Below are positions 5,263 to 5,496 of a DNA stretch of 5,496 nt, piece after piece. The position numbers were made by a program, and so were the translations under genes. Origin of the DNA: an uncultured Moraxella sp. (GTDB lineage: Bacteria > Pseudomonadota > Gammaproteobacteria > Pseudomonadales > Moraxellaceae); assembly GCA_927911235.1 (NCBI GenBank), contig CAKMOY010000127.1, forward strand, positions 1 to 5,496. Direction: 5' to 3'. The notes under the pieces were generated by a model, which did not search any database, was not told where the DNA came from, and saw nothing but the letters and a program-made list of their open reading frames with translations. How positions within the stretch are numbered: the first letter of the stretch is position 1; each line of letters starts with the position of its first letter.

Positions 5263-5496
5263 GCCCAATATGTTAAAGTAAATTCACCACAAACAACCCT
5301 AACAAGGACTTCTTACATGGACAACCTCGAAGCACTATACTGCCACATAGACGACTATTGCAAACATACACAAAAGAACAACAGAAGAAAATGCTAACCC
5401 AAAAGAGCAAAAGCAGTAAAAAAACACGAAACAAACCATGCCGTATTAGTTTATCAGAAATCATCACCATATTGGTAGTATTTCACCAAATAAAAT
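5263..5496 (+). mobile_element. IS982-family insertion sequence, left part (runs off the window)
   Basis: The element is recognised from its transposase N-terminus. The left boundary is placed near 5263 (GCCCAATATGTTAAAG) because the coding character of the minus-strand membrane protein stops about there. The exact terminal inverted repeat cannot be fixed without the right end, which lies outside the window, and a target duplication cannot be checked. Confidence 0.6.
5317..5496 (+). pseudogene. IS982-family transposase, N-terminal part, frameshifted (3'-partial)
   Basis: IS982 transposases are DDE enzymes of about 290-300 residues. ATG 5317 follows AAGGA (5302-5306) at good spacing. The first frame reads MDNLEALYCHIDDYCKHTQ then KNNRRKC and stops at TAA 5395-5397. 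The family motif continues in another frame from the AAAATG at 5388-5393: MLTQKSKSSKKTRNKPC then RISLSEIITILVVFHQIK, matching the characteristic RNxxCRLSLSEIxTIxxxFH block. The join is a -1 change in a four-A run. IS982 members are normally single-frame, so this is more likely a lesion or sequence error than programmed frameshifting. The catalytic DDE residues lie beyond the window. Confidence 0.8.

Noticed and set aside
5273..5470. Minus-strand 65-codon hydrophobic frame over the IS982 start
   Set aside because: It is antisense to the transposase N-terminus, whose ribosome site and family motifs are clear.

Overview
The window looks like a stretch of a low-GC gammaproteobacterial chromosome, most likely Moraxellaceae and probably Moraxella. 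This rests on AT-rich coding sequence, the style of the proteins and the gene content. It is an inference, because nothing here identifies a species directly.

Layout, left to right. (1) Positions 1-409 hold the C-terminal tRNA-binding domain of methionyl-tRNA synthetase (metG, 5' end outside the window). (2) 411-883 is a decayed PaiB-like FMN-binding gene, broken by several frameshifts and a Trp-to-stop change. (3) 891-2180 is an intact FAD-dependent oxidoreductase of the YhiN/BaiN/TIGR03862 type. (4) 2253-2276 is a seven-codon aborted reading frame with a good ribosome binding site. (5) 2277-3387 is a 5'-truncated, multiply broken IS200/IS605-type tnpB. Its zinc-ribbon region is split by about 60 nt of hairpin-forming DNA. 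(6) About 3404-3603 is a fragment resembling the C-terminus of a restriction-modification specificity (S) subunit, lying directly against the putative right end of the tnpB element. (7) 3650-3726 is tRNA-Pro(GGG) with a strong promoter and a terminator that can serve both strands. (8) 4834-3787, minus strand, is a lipoprotein substrate-binding protein of the ABC_sub_bind (TrpX-like) family with one frameshift. (9) About 5262-4983, minus strand, is a small multi-pass membrane protein of unknown function, frameshifted and apparently cut by (10) the left end of an IS982-family element that runs off the right edge.

Only metG (partial), the oxidoreductase and the tRNA read as intact. The rest is accessory or decaying DNA between housekeeping genes: two transposon families, a restriction-modification remnant and broken host genes. 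Many lesions are one-base length changes in A/T runs, so sequencing or assembly error must be weighed against true decay. The two G-to-A nonsense changes and the 60-nt insertion cannot be explained that way. I found no convincing intact new system. The best leads are the hairpin insertion in tnpB, the tnpB right end against the specificity-subunit fragment, and the unrecognised membrane protein.
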